A DNA stretch of 64,000 bases from Collinsella sp. (GCA_019414445.1 DXMA01000014.1:1-64000), one strand, 5' to 3'. Numbered from the stretch's first letter, positions 34,013 through 44,560 are shown. A program made the numbers and translations. Notes: generated by a model from the sequence alone, not told the origin.

Positions 34013-34486
34013 ATGGATTCCAAAAGACTTGCCGAGATAGCCGATGTTATGGAGGACCGCGGCCTCACGCGCGTACGCGTTGAGGAGCCCGATGGCACCG
34101 CGGTCGAACTCGAGCGCGCGAGCGCCGCACAGCCGGTTGCCGTGCCCATGCCCATGCCGAGCGCTATGGCCGCTCCAGTTGCAGCTCCCACAGTCGCGCC
34201 TGCCGCACCGGAGCCCGCCGCGCAGACACCTGCCGCCGCACCGGAGCCCAAGGGCACCGAGGTGACCGCTCCCATGGTCGGCGTTTTCTATGCTGCCCCG
34301 GCGCCGGGCGACGAGCCGTTTGTGCACGTGGGCTCTAAGGTCAAGGCCGGCGAGACGCTCTGCATCATCGAGGCCATGAAGGTTCTCAACGAGGTAACGG
34401 CAGAGGCGGATGGCGAGGTGCTCGAGATCTGCGTGGCCGACGGCGACCTCGTGGAGTTCGGCAGCTGCCTCATGAGGATCGGATAG
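34013..34486 (+). CDS. accB: Biotin carboxyl carrier protein of acetyl-CoA carboxylase
   Basis: Carries carboxybiotin between AccC and AccDA. 157 aa: an N-terminal domain (1-45), an Ala/Pro-rich linker (about 46-82) and a C-terminal biotinyl domain with the target Lys123 in IIEAMKVLNEV. The linker is long and low-complexity, as usual. It is charged by the divergently encoded BirA. Confidence 0.95.
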   Translation: MDSKRLAEIADVMEDRGLTRVRVEEPDGTAVELERASAAQPVAVPMPMPSAMAAPVAAPTVAPAAPEPAAQTPAAAPEPKGTEVTAPMVGVFYAAPAPGDEPFVHVGSKVKAGETLCIIEAMKVLNEVTAEADGEVLEICVADGDLVEFGSCLMRIG

Positions 34487-34495
34487 GTGATATCC

Positions 34496-34918
34496 ATGAA
34501 CAAAGAAGAGCTTAAAGAACTGTTACCGCATCGCGAGCCGATGCTTTTGCTCGACGAAGCCGAGCTGGTGGGCGACGAGGCCCACGGCAAGATCACGATT
34601 ACGGGCGACGAATACTTTTTGCAGGGGCATTTTCCGGGAAACCCGGTGGTCCCCGGCGTGATTCAGTGCGAGATGCTCGCCCAAAACTGTTGCGTGCTGC
34701 TGATGGGCGATGAGGAGGCGCGCGGCGCGACGCCGTTCTACACGAGTCTGGACAAGGTGCGCTTTAAGCGTCCGGTGCGCCCGGGCGACACGGTTGATCT
34801 GGTGTGCACCATCACGCGTGCGCGCGGGCCGTTCCGCTTTGCGACGGGTACTGCGAGCGTCAACGGTGAGGTTTGCTGCCGCGCCGATATGTCTTTTGCA
34901 CTCATGCACGAAAGTTAA
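34496..34918 (+). CDS. fabZ: 3-hydroxyacyl-ACP dehydratase FabZ
   Basis: Dehydrates hydroxyacyl-ACP. 140 aa hot-dog fold with LLPHREPMLLLDEA, the catalytic HFPGNPVVPGVIQCEMLAQ (His and Glu), and VRFKRPVRPGD. A GTG at 34487 just after accB is also in frame; the ATG at 34496 is preferred because of AGGTG 6 nt upstream and the usual N-terminus. Confidence 0.94.
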   Translation: MNKEELKELLPHREPMLLLDEAELVGDEAHGKITITGDEYFLQGHFPGNPVVPGVIQCEMLAQNCCVLLMGDEEARGATPFYTSLDKVRFKRPVRPGDTVDLVCTITRARGPFRFATGTASVNGEVCCRADMSFALMHES

Positions 34919-34928
34919 GGAAGGCTTC

Positions 34929-36258
<1,330 letters not shown>

Positions 36259-36272
<14 letters not shown>

Positions 36273-37983
36273 AAAAGCGAAGACGGTCAACGTCCTCGAG
36301 GGGCCGATGACCGAGTCGTGCGCCGAGTTTCCCGCGCGCCATGTGTTTATCAAGTGCCCGGAGTGCCGCCGCGTGATCGATGAGGCGCGCCTGCACGACA
36401 ACCTCGAGGTCTGCCCTCGTTGCGGAAAACACTTTCGCGTGAGTGGTCGCGCGCGCATGCGCATGACGGTCGACGAGGGCACGTTTGAGGAATGGGATGC
36501 CAATCTGGCGTCGGAGGACTTTCTCTCGTTTCCCGGCTATGCCGACAAGCTCAAGAGCGTGAGCGAGCGTTCGGGCGAGCGTGATGCCGTCGTGTGCGGT
36601 AGGGGTAAAATCTGCGGCTTCGATACCGCGCTCTTCTTTATGGACGCCAACTTTATGATGGGCTCGATGGGTTCCGTGGTGGGCGAGAAGATCTGTCGCA
36701 CATTTGAGCATGCGACCGAGTTGGGATTGCCGGTCGTTGGCTTTACCGTATCGGGTGGCGCCCGCATGCAGGAGGGCGTGACCTCGCTCATGCAGATGGC
36801 CAAAATCTCTGCGGCGGTTAGGCGTCATAGCGAGGCGGGCGGCCTGTACATCACGGTGCTCACCGATCCGACGACCGGTGGCGTGACTGCGAGCTTTGCC
36901 ATGGAAGGCGACATCATCTTGGCCGAGCCCGATGCCCTGACGGCGTTTGCCGGCCCGCGCGTGATCGAGCAGAACATGCACAAGCGCTTGCCCAAGGGAT
37001 TCCAGCGCTCCGAGTTTTTGCTGGAGCACGGCTTTTGCGATGCCGTTGTTCCGCGTGGCGAGATTGCGCTCACGGTAGGCGAGCTGCTGGCGCTGCACGA
37101 AGGGCGCGCACCCGGCCTGGGGGCACCACATGAGATCGTGCATACGGGCCGCCGCGGCAAAAAGCTGGGACATTTGTTCAAGCGCTCGGCCGCGCCAAAA
37201 GCCGCACTCGAAATTGTCAAACAGACGCGCTCGGCAGATCGTGCCACGGCGGGCGAGATGATCTCGCTGGGCCTGGATGGATTTGTGGAGCTGCACGGCG
37301 ACCGCTACTTTGGCGACGATGCCGCTGTGGTGGCTGGCATTGGCTGGAAAGACGGACGTCCCGTAACGGTCATCGCCATCGAGCGCGGCACCACGACCAA
37401 AGAGCGTATGCGCCGCAACTTTGGCATGGCGCATCCCGAAGGCTACCGCAAAGCGCGTCGCCTTATGCGCCAGGCCGAAAAGTTTGGTCGACCGGTTCTG
37501 TGCCTGGTCGATACTTCGGGCGCGTTTTGCGGCATCGGTGCCGAGGAGCGCGGTCAGGGCGAGGCGATTGCCCAGAATCTCATGGAGATGAGCGGCCTTA
37601 AGACACCGATTGTCTCGGTGGTGACAGGCGAGGGCGGCTCTGGTGGCGCGCTGGCGCTGTCCGTGGCCGACCGCATCCTGATGCTCTCGAGCTCGGCCTA
37701 TTCAGTCGTGAGCCCCGAGGCCTGTGCGTCGATCCTGTGGAAGGATACCGAGCGTGCGGATGAGGCCGCCGAGGCGCTTAAGCTCACGGCCCCCGATCTG
37801 CTGGCGCTCGGCATCATCGACGGCATTGTTGACGATAAGGGCCTGTCGCATGAGGAGATCGCCGGTGCCGTCATGTCCTCGGCATTTGATGCCTTCGATA
37901 CGCTTGGGCAGCTCGACGACGCGACCCTCACAAACCTCCGCTACGAAAAGTACCGCGCAATCGGTCGATACCGCACGATGTGA
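36259..37983 (+). CDS. accD: Acetyl-CoA carboxylase carboxyltransferase, AccD-AccA fusion
   Basis: Transfers carboxyl from biotin to acetyl-CoA, giving malonyl-CoA. One 574-aa chain contains both halves. The beta part has the zinc ribbon CPECRRVIDEARLHDNLEVC (about 33-52, completed by PRCG) and SGGARMQEGVTSLMQM, TGGVTASFA. The alpha part starts near 330 with DGFVELHGDRYFGDD and has RNFGMAHPEGYRKARRLM and GEGGSGGALA. E. coli makes these as two proteins. The ATG at 36259 overlaps accC by 14 nt; ATG 36265 and ATG 36307 (after GAGGGG) are alternatives. Last gene of the fatty-acid operon. Confidence 0.94.
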
Positions 37984-38023
37984 CAAAGGGACAGCCCGCA
38001 TGTCATATTGGGAAAGGCGTTCC

Positions 38024-39238
38024 ATGCTACAAGTTTCTAACACCTCGTTTACAACGTCAGTTTCATCAAACGCCATGGCCGTGGTGGACTATCTGTCCAA
38101 AAGCATGATGTCGGCGCTGCCGTTTATTGTCTGCGCGGCGTTGTTCCGCACCGTCGCTGTCATTATGGGCGAAGGCATGCTGGGCCTGTGGTCTGCCGAT
38201 TCCGATATCTATCGCCTGTTCTACAGTTGGCTCTATAACGCCGGCTACTACTTTTTGCCCATTTATCTTGGTTGGGCGGCCGCCCGCCAGCTCGGTTGCT
38301 CGGAGCAGCTGGGCATGATGCTGGGCGGCGTATTGATTGCACCCGATTTACTCAAGCTTGTCGATGCCGCATCGACGACGGGGGCATCGATGACTTCCGT
38401 GTATGGTCTGCTTCCTGCGCCGGTCAACGATTACACGACGACTGTTATTCCGGTTCTCATCTCGGTGCCCGTGCTATGGCGAGTGGAGTGTTTCTTTAAG
38501 CGCGTTATCCCTAAGGCCGTGGCGTTTTCGTTCGTTCCGTTTGCGACCATGCTTGTCATGGTTCCGGTTTCGCTGTGTATTACGGCGCCGGCGGGCAGCT
38601 ATCTGGGCATGCTGTTGGGCCAGCTTATGTTTATGCTTGGCAATTCCGGTGGCATCGTGTCGCTGCTCACGCTCATGGGGCTTGCTGCGGGCTGGGAGTT
38701 CCTAAAGATCGCCGGCGTCAGCAACGTTGTCCTATCGCTCGCCTATGCGCAGTTTATGAGTGTGGGAACGGATTCGTGCATCCTGATCGCCGCGACGATG
38801 GCAACGTTCGCCGTTTGGGGCATGCCCTTTGGCGCGTCGCTTCGCGTTGCGGATAAGGACGAGAAGGCGCTCATGCTGGGCTATTCAATCTCGGGTGTTC
38901 TTGGCGGCGTAAGCGAGCCGGCGCTGTACGGTTGCGGCTTTAAATATGGCAGGTGCCTGACGTGCATGGCCATTGGCGGCGCCGTCGGAGGCCTTGTTGC
39001 GGCCGTGGGCCACGTTACGGCCTATACCATCGGCATGACGAATGTCCTTATGGTCATTGGCTTTGCCACGGGCGGCATCTCGAACCTGCTGTGGTGCTGC
39101 GCTGCCGGCGGTGTGGCATTTGCGGTGTCTGCGGCGCTGAGCTACTGCTTTGGCGTGGTGCCGGCGAAGGGACAGACGACGGGGGACGGAGCCGATTCAC
39201 CCGAAACCTCGAAGAGCGTGGCCGAAGTAAGCGCGTAA
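38024..39238 (+). CDS. PTS transporter subunit EIIC, glucose/beta-glucoside type
   Basis: Membrane channel of a sugar PTS, 404 aa with about 10 membrane segments. Family features are an amphipathic N-terminus (VSSNAMAVVDYLSKSMMSALPFIVCAALFRT), PVNDYTTTVIPVLISVPVL and the conserved GVSEPALYG loop (about 293-301) that binds sugar. There is no IIB or IIA domain attached or adjacent, so phosphorylation would depend on proteins encoded elsewhere, possibly the IIA at 2.7 kb. GGAAAGG lies 6 nt before the ATG; an ATG at 38000 is in frame but lacks a site. Sugar unknown. Confidence 0.85.
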   Translation: MLQVSNTSFTTSVSSNAMAVVDYLSKSMMSALPFIVCAALFRTVAVIMGEGMLGLWSADSDIYRLFYSWLYNAGYYFLPIYLGWAAARQLGCSEQLGMMLGGVLIAPDLLKLVDAASTTGASMTSVYGLLPAPVNDYTTTVIPVLISVPVLWRVECFFKRVIPKAVAFSFVPFATMLVMVPVSLCITAPAGSYLGMLLGQLMFMLGNSGGIVSLLTLMGLAAGWEFLKIAGVSNVVLSLAYAQFMSVGTDSCILIAATMATFAVWGMPFGASLRVADKDEKALMLGYSISGVLGGVSEPALYGCGFKYGRCLTCMAIGGAVGGLVAAVGHVTAYTIGMTNVLMVIGFATGGISNLLWCCAAGGVAFAVSAALSYCFGVVPAKGQTTGDGADSPETSKSVAEVSA

Positions 39239-39276
39239 ACCTGTGCGACACAAGGACGATTCCTTTGCCATATTCC

Positions 39277-39310
39277 AAGGCCGTGGCCCGTGTGGGTTGC
39301 GGCCTTTTTT
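39277..39310 (+). terminator. Terminator after EIIC
   Basis: AAGGCCG pairs with CGGCCTT with additional weak inner pairing (GGCCC/GGGTT), followed by T6. Confidence 0.8.
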
Positions 39311-39389
39311 GTATCTGGGGGACAAAGTGGCTACACTACAATCCGTTTGAGCAATAGATATATAGGTAGTACCGTGGGGGCGGATGTAG

Positions 39390-40544
39390 ATGGTCGAGTG
39401 GATTGTTAAGCGTGCGCAGGGTGACCGTGCGCGCGTGGGCACGTTGACGGGCGTGGTGTGTATTCTCGCCAATGTGGCACTATGCGCTGCGAAGGGCGTA
39501 ATTGGCGTGCTGTCGGGATCGGTTTCGATTGTGGCGGATGCCATGAACAACCTGTCCGATGCAAGCTCGAATATCGTGAGCGTGCTGGGCTTTAAGCTGG
39601 CGAGCAAGCCGGCCGACCCCGAGCATCCTTACGGCCACGGTCGCTACGAGTATCTCTCGGGTCTGGTCGTAGCAGCACTCGTGCTGCTGATTGGCGTTGA
39701 GCTGGTGAAGTCCTCGGTTGAGCGCGTCATTCACCCCGAGCCTGTCGAGTTCTCGCTTGCCCTGGTGGCGGTCCTTGTGCTTTCGATGGCCGTAAAGCTG
39801 TGGATGGCGGCCCTCAACCAAAAGCTCGGCGATCGCATTGAGTCCGAGACGCTGCATGCGACCGCGCAGGATTCCAAGAACGATGTCCTTGCCACAGGCG
39901 CCGTGTTAGCGTGCGCAATTGTTTCGCAGGCGACGCACATCAATCTTGACGCATGGGTCGGCCTTGCCGTTGGCGCCTATATTGGCTGGAGCGGTTTTGA
40001 ACTCATCCAGGATACGGTGAGCCCGCTTTTGGGCCAGGCGCCCGATCCCAAGCTGGTCAAGCACATTCGAGACAAGATCATGAGCTACCCCGGCGTTTTG
40101 GGCGTTCACGATTTGATGGTTCACGACTACGGCCCGGGCAGGAAGTTCGCAAGCGCTCACGCCGAGATGGCGGCCGAGGCCAGCCCGCTGGAAAGTCACG
40201 ACACGCTCGACAACATCGAGCAGGCGTTTAGGAACGAAGACGGCATGATCGTCACGCTTCACTACGATCCCATCGTGACCGATGACCCCAAGGTGGCGAG
40301 CATGCGCTTGCGCATTCACGCCATGGCCCAACAGATCGATAGCCGCCTCTCGATTCATGATCTGCGCTGTGTGCCGGGTCCCACGCACACCAACGTGATC
40401 TTTGACTGCGTGCGTCCCTCGGATCTGCAGATGAGTGCCGAAGACGTAAAGCACGCGCTGGCAAAACGGGTCGAATCGGAATATCCCAAGTCGATTGCCA
40501 AGATTACGATCGACGAGGACTACGTCGGCCATACCCACGAGTAG
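39390..40544 (+). CDS. Cation diffusion facilitator (CDF) family transporter
   Basis: Metal/proton antiporter, 384 aa, with about six membrane helices in the first 205 residues. The metal-site motifs are SIVADAMNNLSDASSN in helix 2, HPYGHGRYEYLSG in the following loop, and DSKNDVLATGAV in helix 5. The cytoplasmic C-terminal part (about 210-384) is longer than in minimal CDFs and includes a HDYGPGRKFASAHAEM segment and a second copy-like dimerisation domain. Substrate could be Zn2+, Mn2+ or Fe2+; the motif alone does not decide. Confidence 0.88.
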   Translation: MVEWIVKRAQGDRARVGTLTGVVCILANVALCAAKGVIGVLSGSVSIVADAMNNLSDASSNIVSVLGFKLASKPADPEHPYGHGRYEYLSGLVVAALVLLIGVELVKSSVERVIHPEPVEFSLALVAVLVLSMAVKLWMAALNQKLGDRIESETLHATAQDSKNDVLATGAVLACAIVSQATHINLDAWVGLAVGAYIGWSGFELIQDTVSPLLGQAPDPKLVKHIRDKIMSYPGVLGVHDLMVHDYGPGRKFASAHAEMAAEASPLESHDTLDNIEQAFRNEDGMIVTLHYDPIVTDDPKVASMRLRIHAMAQQIDSRLSIHDLRCVPGPTHTNVIFDCVRPSDLQMSAEDVKHALAKRVESEYPKSIAKITIDEDYVGHTHE

Positions 40545-40583
40545 AGCTGTGCCGGCAAAGCAAATTATGCAGAAGGGGAGAGC

Positions 40584-41210
40584 ATGAAGCGCCTATACCT
40601 ACTCCGTCACGGCCAGACGGAATTCAACGTCAAAAAGCTGGTCCAGGGCCGCTGCGATTCACCGTTGACCGACCTGGGCCGCAAACAAGCGGGAATGGCA
40701 GCCGCATGGCTCAAGGCCCACGACGTTGTCCCCGACAAAGTGGTCTCTTCGCCTTTGGGTCGAGCCATGGACACAGCTCAGCTCGTCGCAACCGAACTCC
40801 TCGGCCCGGACGCTGCCGTCGAGCCCTGCGAAGGCATCATCGAGCGCTGCTACGGCACCTTCGAAGAAGGCCCCCACGACGCGCTACCCACCGACGTCTG
40901 GGATCCGGGCGAGGACCTGGTCCCCTTCGGAGGAGAAGGAAGCCGCGCGCTGCAAGAACGCATGGTAGGCACCCTCACCAATCTCATGGGCTCCGAGGGC
41001 ATCGAGACCCTTCTAGCGGTAAGCCACGGCAGCGCCAGCCGCCAATTTATCAAGGCCGCAGCCCCAGAGGGCTTCGAGCTCCCAACAAAACTCCCCAACT
41101 GCGCCATCATGATCTTCAATTTTGATGAGGCAAAGCCACAAGCAGAAGGCGAGCCAATGCAATGCAAGTTCACCCTCCAGCAAATAGTGGACCCCCAACA
41201 AAGTCATTAG
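40584..41210 (+). CDS. Histidine phosphatase family protein (phosphoglycerate mutase-like)
   Basis: Phosphatase or mutase of 208 aa. The phospho-accepting His9 is in LLRHGQTEFN, the second Arg is in SSPLGRAMDTAQ, the general-acid Glu region is IERCYGTFEEG, and the second catalytic His is in AVSHGSASRQF. It is too short and diverged to name as glycolytic GpmA. Codon use is A-rich at third positions compared with neighbours, as in the end of the aminotransferase at 12.3-12.6 kb. It is followed closely by palindrome E2. Confidence 0.85.
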   Translation: MKRLYLLRHGQTEFNVKKLVQGRCDSPLTDLGRKQAGMAAAWLKAHDVVPDKVVSSPLGRAMDTAQLVATELLGPDAAVEPCEGIIERCYGTFEEGPHDALPTDVWDPGEDLVPFGGEGSRALQERMVGTLTNLMGSEGIETLLAVSHGSASRQFIKAAAPEGFELPTKLPNCAIMIFNFDEAKPQAEGEPMQCKFTLQQIVDPQQSH

Positions 41211-41225
41211 CCTGAACGAGCAGAG

Positions 41226-41425
41226 TTACGCAGACATCAACGTGTCGTCTCCCGAGCACGGCGGAGGGCCGGAGAAATATATTAAGGTCATCGCGAGTTC
41301 CGCACGCAAAGAAGGCCACTTAATGTGGCCTTCGTCTTGCGCAGGACTGTAGAGCAGGGACCTTAATATATTTCTCCGGCCCTCCGCCGTGCTCGGGAGA
41401 CGTGCCACGCACTTTACCTGCGTAA
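41226..41425. repeat. Large palindrome E2 (family A, conserved core)
   Basis: Arms 41246-41289 and 41359-41402 are 44 nt and perfectly complementary; TTACGCAG/CTGCGTAA extends pairing to 41226 and 41425. The centre has the GAAGGCCAC / GTGGCCTTC hairpin around TTAAT (41311-41333), with TTCCGCACG before and CAGGACT after, as in E1 at 12.7 kb. Arms of E1 and E2 share no sequence. E2 lies between the phosphatase stop and the rplC promoter region. Confidence 0.9.
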
Positions 41426-41451
41426 ACAATGTGAGTGAAATATGAATCTCG

Positions 41452-41478
41452 ATGGATACGCCCGCAGCCGTGTATACT
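41452..41478 (+). promoter_or_regulatory. rplC-operon promoter region with 26-nt shared motif
   Basis: Positions 41452-41477 match 43317-43342 upstream of rplB at 23 of 26 bases (ATGGAYACGCCCG, then CCGTGTATAC). TATACT at 41473-41478 is a good -10 with no clear -35. It may be a promoter with a shared regulator site for the two ribosomal units. Confidence 0.5.
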
Positions 41479-41589
41479 AAACAGCTGTGTGTAACCAAGG
41501 GAGTATTCTGGCTGGACAAAATGCCTGCTTAATAGGGTTGTCAGGTAGTCCGGACGCAATACAAGGCTGGGGAGCACGTCGTGTAAGTA

Positions 41590-41641
41590 GTGGTCCTCTA
41601 GGGGCGTACGCTCGGTGGTGTACGCATTGTCCCAAGACCAC
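41590..41641 (+). promoter_or_regulatory. Structured leader before rplC
   Basis: GTGGTC (41590-41595) pairs with GACCAC (41636-41641), and inside it GCGTAC pairs with GTACGC. This nested hairpin ends 20 nt before the rplC start. The 150-nt leader could bind a ribosomal protein, as L4 does with the S10 leader in E. coli. The structure is seen; the binding is a guess. The rest of the 451-nt gap is palindrome E2 and the promoter. Confidence 0.45.
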
Positions 41642-41661
41642 GCGAGAGTTGGGATCATATC

Positions 41662-42282
41662 TTGATCAGCATGATTCTCGGCCGCAAGATTGGCATGACC
41701 CAGGTTTGGGACGAGGACGACAACGTCGTTCCCGTCACGGTCATCCAGGCTGGCCCCTGCGCTGTCTCGCAGGTTAAAACTCAGGCAACCGACGGCTATG
41801 ACGCCGTCCAGATCGGTTTCGGCGACATCAAGGCCAAGAACGTGAACAAGCCCATGGCTGGTCACTTCGCCAAGGCTGGCGTCGAGCCTGTCCGCTTCCT
41901 TCGTGAGGTCCGCGTCGAGAACGGCGAGGAGCACAAGGTCGGCGAGGTCGTTACCGTCGCTGATTTCGCTGATGTCGAGAAGGTCGACGTCATCGGTACC
42001 TCCAAGGGTAAGGGCTTCCAGGGTCGCATCAAGCGCTGGGGTCAGCGCCGCGGTCCTATGACGCATGGTTCTCACTTCCAGCGTCACCCCGGTTCTATCG
42101 GTCAGTGTGCCTATCCTGCGCGCGTCCTCAAGGGCGTCAAGATGGCCGGTCACATGGGTAACGAGCGCGTTACCGTCAAGAACCTTTCCGTTGTCCGCAT
42201 CGATGCCGAGCAGAACCTCATCTTGGTCAAGGGCGCTGTCCCGGGTGCCAAGAATGGTCTCGTCGCCATCCGTATGGCCTAA
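41662..42282 (+). CDS. rplC: 50S ribosomal protein L3
   Basis: Early-assembly 23S rRNA-binding protein near the peptidyl-transferase centre, 206 aa. ILGRKIGMTQVW at the start and KGFQGRIKRWGQRRGPMTHGSHFQRHPGS (loop of the tentacle; residues about 110-140) are typical. Start: TTG at 41662 with GGGA 7 nt upstream, or ATG at 41671 with no site. TTG is preferred and keeps the usual N-terminus. First gene of the truncated S10 operon. Confidence 0.95.
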   Translation: MISMILGRKIGMTQVWDEDDNVVPVTVIQAGPCAVSQVKTQATDGYDAVQIGFGDIKAKNVNKPMAGHFAKAGVEPVRFLREVRVENGEEHKVGEVVTVADFADVEKVDVIGTSKGKGFQGRIKRWGQRRGPMTHGSHFQRHPGSIGQCAYPARVLKGVKMAGHMGNERVTVKNLSVVRIDAEQNLILVKGAVPGAKNGLVAIRMA

Positions 42283-42328
42283 GGGCCCAGCCCATTTAGC
42301 CCAGCGTCATACCAAGGAGAACACTTAA

Positions 42329-42955
42329 ATGGCAAAGTTTGAAGTAAAGAACAGCGAGGGCAAGAAGGTCGCCGAGGCCGAGCTCGCCGCTGAGGTGTAC
42401 GGCATCGAGCCGAACATCCACGTTATGCACCACATCGTCAAGTGCCAGATGGCCTCTTGGCGTCAGGGCACCCAGTCTGCTAAGGGTCGCTCTGAGGTTT
42501 CCGGTGGCGGCAAGAAGCCTTGGCGTCAGAAGGGCACCGGCCGTGCCCGCCAGGGTTCCATCCGTGCTGCCCAGTGGCGTCACGGTGGCGTTGTCTTCGC
42601 CCCCAAGCCCCGTTCCTACGCTAAGCGTATGAACAACAAGGAGGTCAAGCTGGCTATGCGCTCCGCGCTGTCCGCCAAGCTGGCCGATGGCGAGCTCGTG
42701 CTCGTCGACGACTACGGCTTCGAGAAGCCTTCCACCAAGGCTGCCGTCGCCATGCTCAAGGCTCTCGGTCTTGAGGGCAAGCGTCTGACCATCATCGTTC
42801 GCGATGAGGACGTCAACGCCTACCTGTCGTTCCGCAACATTCCCAAGACGTTCATCATCACCGCTGACGAGGCCAACACCTACGATCTCGTCAACAACAA
42901 CGCTGTGCTGATGCCCGCCGACATCGCCGCTCACTTCGGGGAGGTGCTTGCATAA
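42329..42955 (+). CDS. rplD: 50S ribosomal protein L4
   Basis: Lines the exit tunnel, 208 aa. HHIVKCQMASWRQGTQSAKGR, then the tunnel loop GGGKKPWRQKGTGRARQGS, then DDYGFEKPSTKAAVAML are typical. AAGGAGAA precedes the ATG. In E. coli L4 also represses the S10 operon. Confidence 0.97.
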   Translation: MAKFEVKNSEGKKVAEAELAAEVYGIEPNIHVMHHIVKCQMASWRQGTQSAKGRSEVSGGGKKPWRQKGTGRARQGSIRAAQWRHGGVVFAPKPRSYAKRMNNKEVKLAMRSALSAKLADGELVLVDDYGFEKPSTKAAVAMLKALGLEGKRLTIIVRDEDVNAYLSFRNIPKTFIITADEANTYDLVNNNAVLMPADIAAHFGEVLA

Positions 42956-43243
42956 ATGACCGCCCACGAGATCATCATCCGTCCGATCGTGTCCGAGCGT
43001 TCCTTCTCCGGCATGGAGCTGAACAAGTACACGTTCGAGGTCGCCAAGGATGCTAACAAGTATCAGATCAAGGACGCTGTCGAGGAGATCTTCGGCGTCA
43101 AGGTCGTTCGCGTGAACACCCTGACGGTCAAGCCCAAGACCAAGCGCGTGCGCTATGTCGCCGGCAAGACCCGTTCTTGGAAGAAGGCCATCGTCACGCT
43201 GGCCGAGGGCGACACCATCGAGGTCTTTGGCAACCAGGCCTAA
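42956..43243 (+). CDS. rplW: 50S ribosomal protein L23
   Basis: Exit-site protein where trigger factor and SRP dock, 95 aa. IIIRPIVSERSF, NKYTFEVAKDANKYQIKDAVE and VNTLTVKPKTKRVRY are the family blocks. It begins directly after the rplD stop, so translation is coupled. Confidence 0.97.
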   Translation: MTAHEIIIRPIVSERSFSGMELNKYTFEVAKDANKYQIKDAVEEIFGVKVVRVNTLTVKPKTKRVRYVAGKTRSWKKAIVTLAEGDTIEVFGNQA

Positions 43244-43260
43244 GACTCGCTGCTGTTGAG

Positions 43261-43298
43261 TGAGCTCATGCCTCCCAAATAGGGGAGGCGAGAGCTCA
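43261..43298 (+). promoter_or_regulatory. Two-tier hairpin between rplW and rplB
   Basis: TGAGCTC (43261-43267) pairs with GAGCTCA (43292-43298), and inside it GCCTCCC pairs with GGGAGGC around AAATAG. A short TTTT follows. It could be a leaky terminator or processing site splitting the operon before rplB. Confidence 0.55.
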
Positions 43299-43310
43299 AG
43301 GTTTTGGGCG

Positions 43311-43343
43311 TATAAAATGGACACGCCCGGAACCGTGTATACG
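43311..43343 (+). promoter_or_regulatory. Candidate internal promoter before rplB
   Basis: TATAAA at 43311-43316 is followed by the 26-nt motif (43317-43342) shared with the rplC promoter region. About 80-110 nt upstream of rplB, this suggests a second start of transcription with the same control element. Confidence 0.45.
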
Positions 43344-43422
43344 TCCGGTGTCATCGCACCCGAGGCAGAACCTCGAATCCCTGTCTGCGATGGCTAACGG
43401 ATTCCTATTGAAAGGGATTGTA

Positions 43423-44253
43423 ATGGCTGTAAAGCACCTTAAGCCGACCTCCGCTGGTAGGCGTTGGCAGACGATCTCCGATTTCTCCGAGATCACCTGC
43501 ACCAAGCCCGAGAAGTCTCTTCTCGAGCCCCTGCCCAAGAAGGCCGGTCGTAACAACAACGGCCGCATCACCACCCGCCACCAGGGCGGCGGCGTGAAGC
43601 GTCGTTACCGCGTGATCGACTTCAAGCGCAACAAGGACGGCGTGCCCGCCAAGGTTGCCACGATCGAGTACGATCCGAACCGTTCCGCTCGCATCGCTCT
43701 GCTGCACTACGCTGACGGTGAGAAGCGCTACATCCTGGCCCCCAAGGGCCTCGAGGTCGGTCAGACCATCATGTCCGGTTCTGACGCCGACATCAAGCCG
43801 GGCAACGCTCTGCCCCTCGCCGACATTCCCGTCGGTACGCTCATCCACGCCGTCGAGTTCCAGCCGGGCAAGGGCGCTGCTATCGCCCGTTCCGCCGGTA
43901 ACTCCTGCCAGCTGATGGGTAAGGAGGGCAAGTACGCTATCGTCCGTATGCCTTCCTCCGAGATGCGCCGCATCCTCGTTACCTGCCGCGCCACCGTCGG
44001 TGAGGTCGGCAACGCCGATCACTCCAACATCGTCATCGGCAAGGCCGGCCGTAAGCGTCACATGAACGTGCGCCCGACCGTCCGCGGTACCGTCATGAAC
44101 CCTGTCGACCACCCGCACGGCGGTGGCGAGGGCAAGAACCACACCTCTGGTCGTCCCTCCGTTACCCCCTGGGGTAAGCCGACGAAGGGCCTTCGTACGC
44201 GCAAGAAGAAGAAGGTCTCGAACCAGCACATCATTCGTCGCCGTAAGAAGTAA
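43423..44253 (+). CDS. rplB: 50S ribosomal protein L2
   Basis: Core 50S protein needed for peptidyl transfer and subunit joining, 276 aa. KPTSAGRRWQT, GRNNNGRITTRHQGGGVKRR and the C-terminal NPVDHPHGGGEGKN with the conserved His are all present. AAAGGGAT lies before the ATG at 43423; the 179-nt gap to rplW is unusually long for this operon and carries a hairpin and a possible promoter. Confidence 0.97.
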   Translation: MAVKHLKPTSAGRRWQTISDFSEITCTKPEKSLLEPLPKKAGRNNNGRITTRHQGGGVKRRYRVIDFKRNKDGVPAKVATIEYDPNRSARIALLHYADGEKRYILAPKGLEVGQTIMSGSDADIKPGNALPLADIPVGTLIHAVEFQPGKGAAIARSAGNSCQLMGKEGKYAIVRMPSSEMRRILVTCRATVGEVGNADHSNIVIGKAGRKRHMNVRPTVRGTVMNPVDHPHGGGEGKNHTSGRPSVTPWGKPTKGLRTRKKKKVSNQHIIRRRKK

Positions 44254-44285
44254 TTTCGGATACCGAGTTTTAGGAGAAAGCACTT

Positions 44286-44546
44286 ATGAGCAGAAGTCTC
44301 AAAAAGGGCCCGTTCGTGGAGACTCGCCTTCTCTCGCGTATCACCGCGATGAACGAGGCTGGCAAGAAGGACGTCGTGAAGACCTGGTCCCGCGCGTCCA
44401 CCATCTTCCCCGAGATGGTTGGTCACACCATCGCCGTCCACGACGGCCGCAAGCATGTGCCCGTGTATGTTACCGAGTCCATGGTTGGTCACAAGCTCGG
44501 CGAGTTCGCGCCGACTCGTACGTTCCGTGGCCACAAGGCCAAATAG
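44286..44546 (+). CDS. rpsS: 30S ribosomal protein S19
   Basis: 30S head protein contacting S13, 86 aa. MSRSLKKGPFVETRLL, KTWSRASTIFPEMVGHTIAVHDGR and GHKLGEFAPTRTFRGH are the full family sequence. Gap to rplB is 32 nt. Confidence 0.97.
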   Translation: MSRSLKKGPFVETRLLSRITAMNEAGKKDVVKTWSRASTIFPEMVGHTIAVHDGRKHVPVYVTESMVGHKLGEFAPTRTFRGHKAK

Positions 44547-44560
44547 GGGGTTAACCGTAA

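Noticed and set aside
37981..38005. A further GGGACAG-core palindrome (TGACA/TGTCA) after accDA
   Set aside because: Arms are only 5 nt and overlap the stop codon; chance is a sufficient explanation.
41226..41519. Minus-strand open frame over palindrome E2
   Set aside because: It consists of the two palindrome arms; translation of a palindrome gives self-mirrored nonsense.
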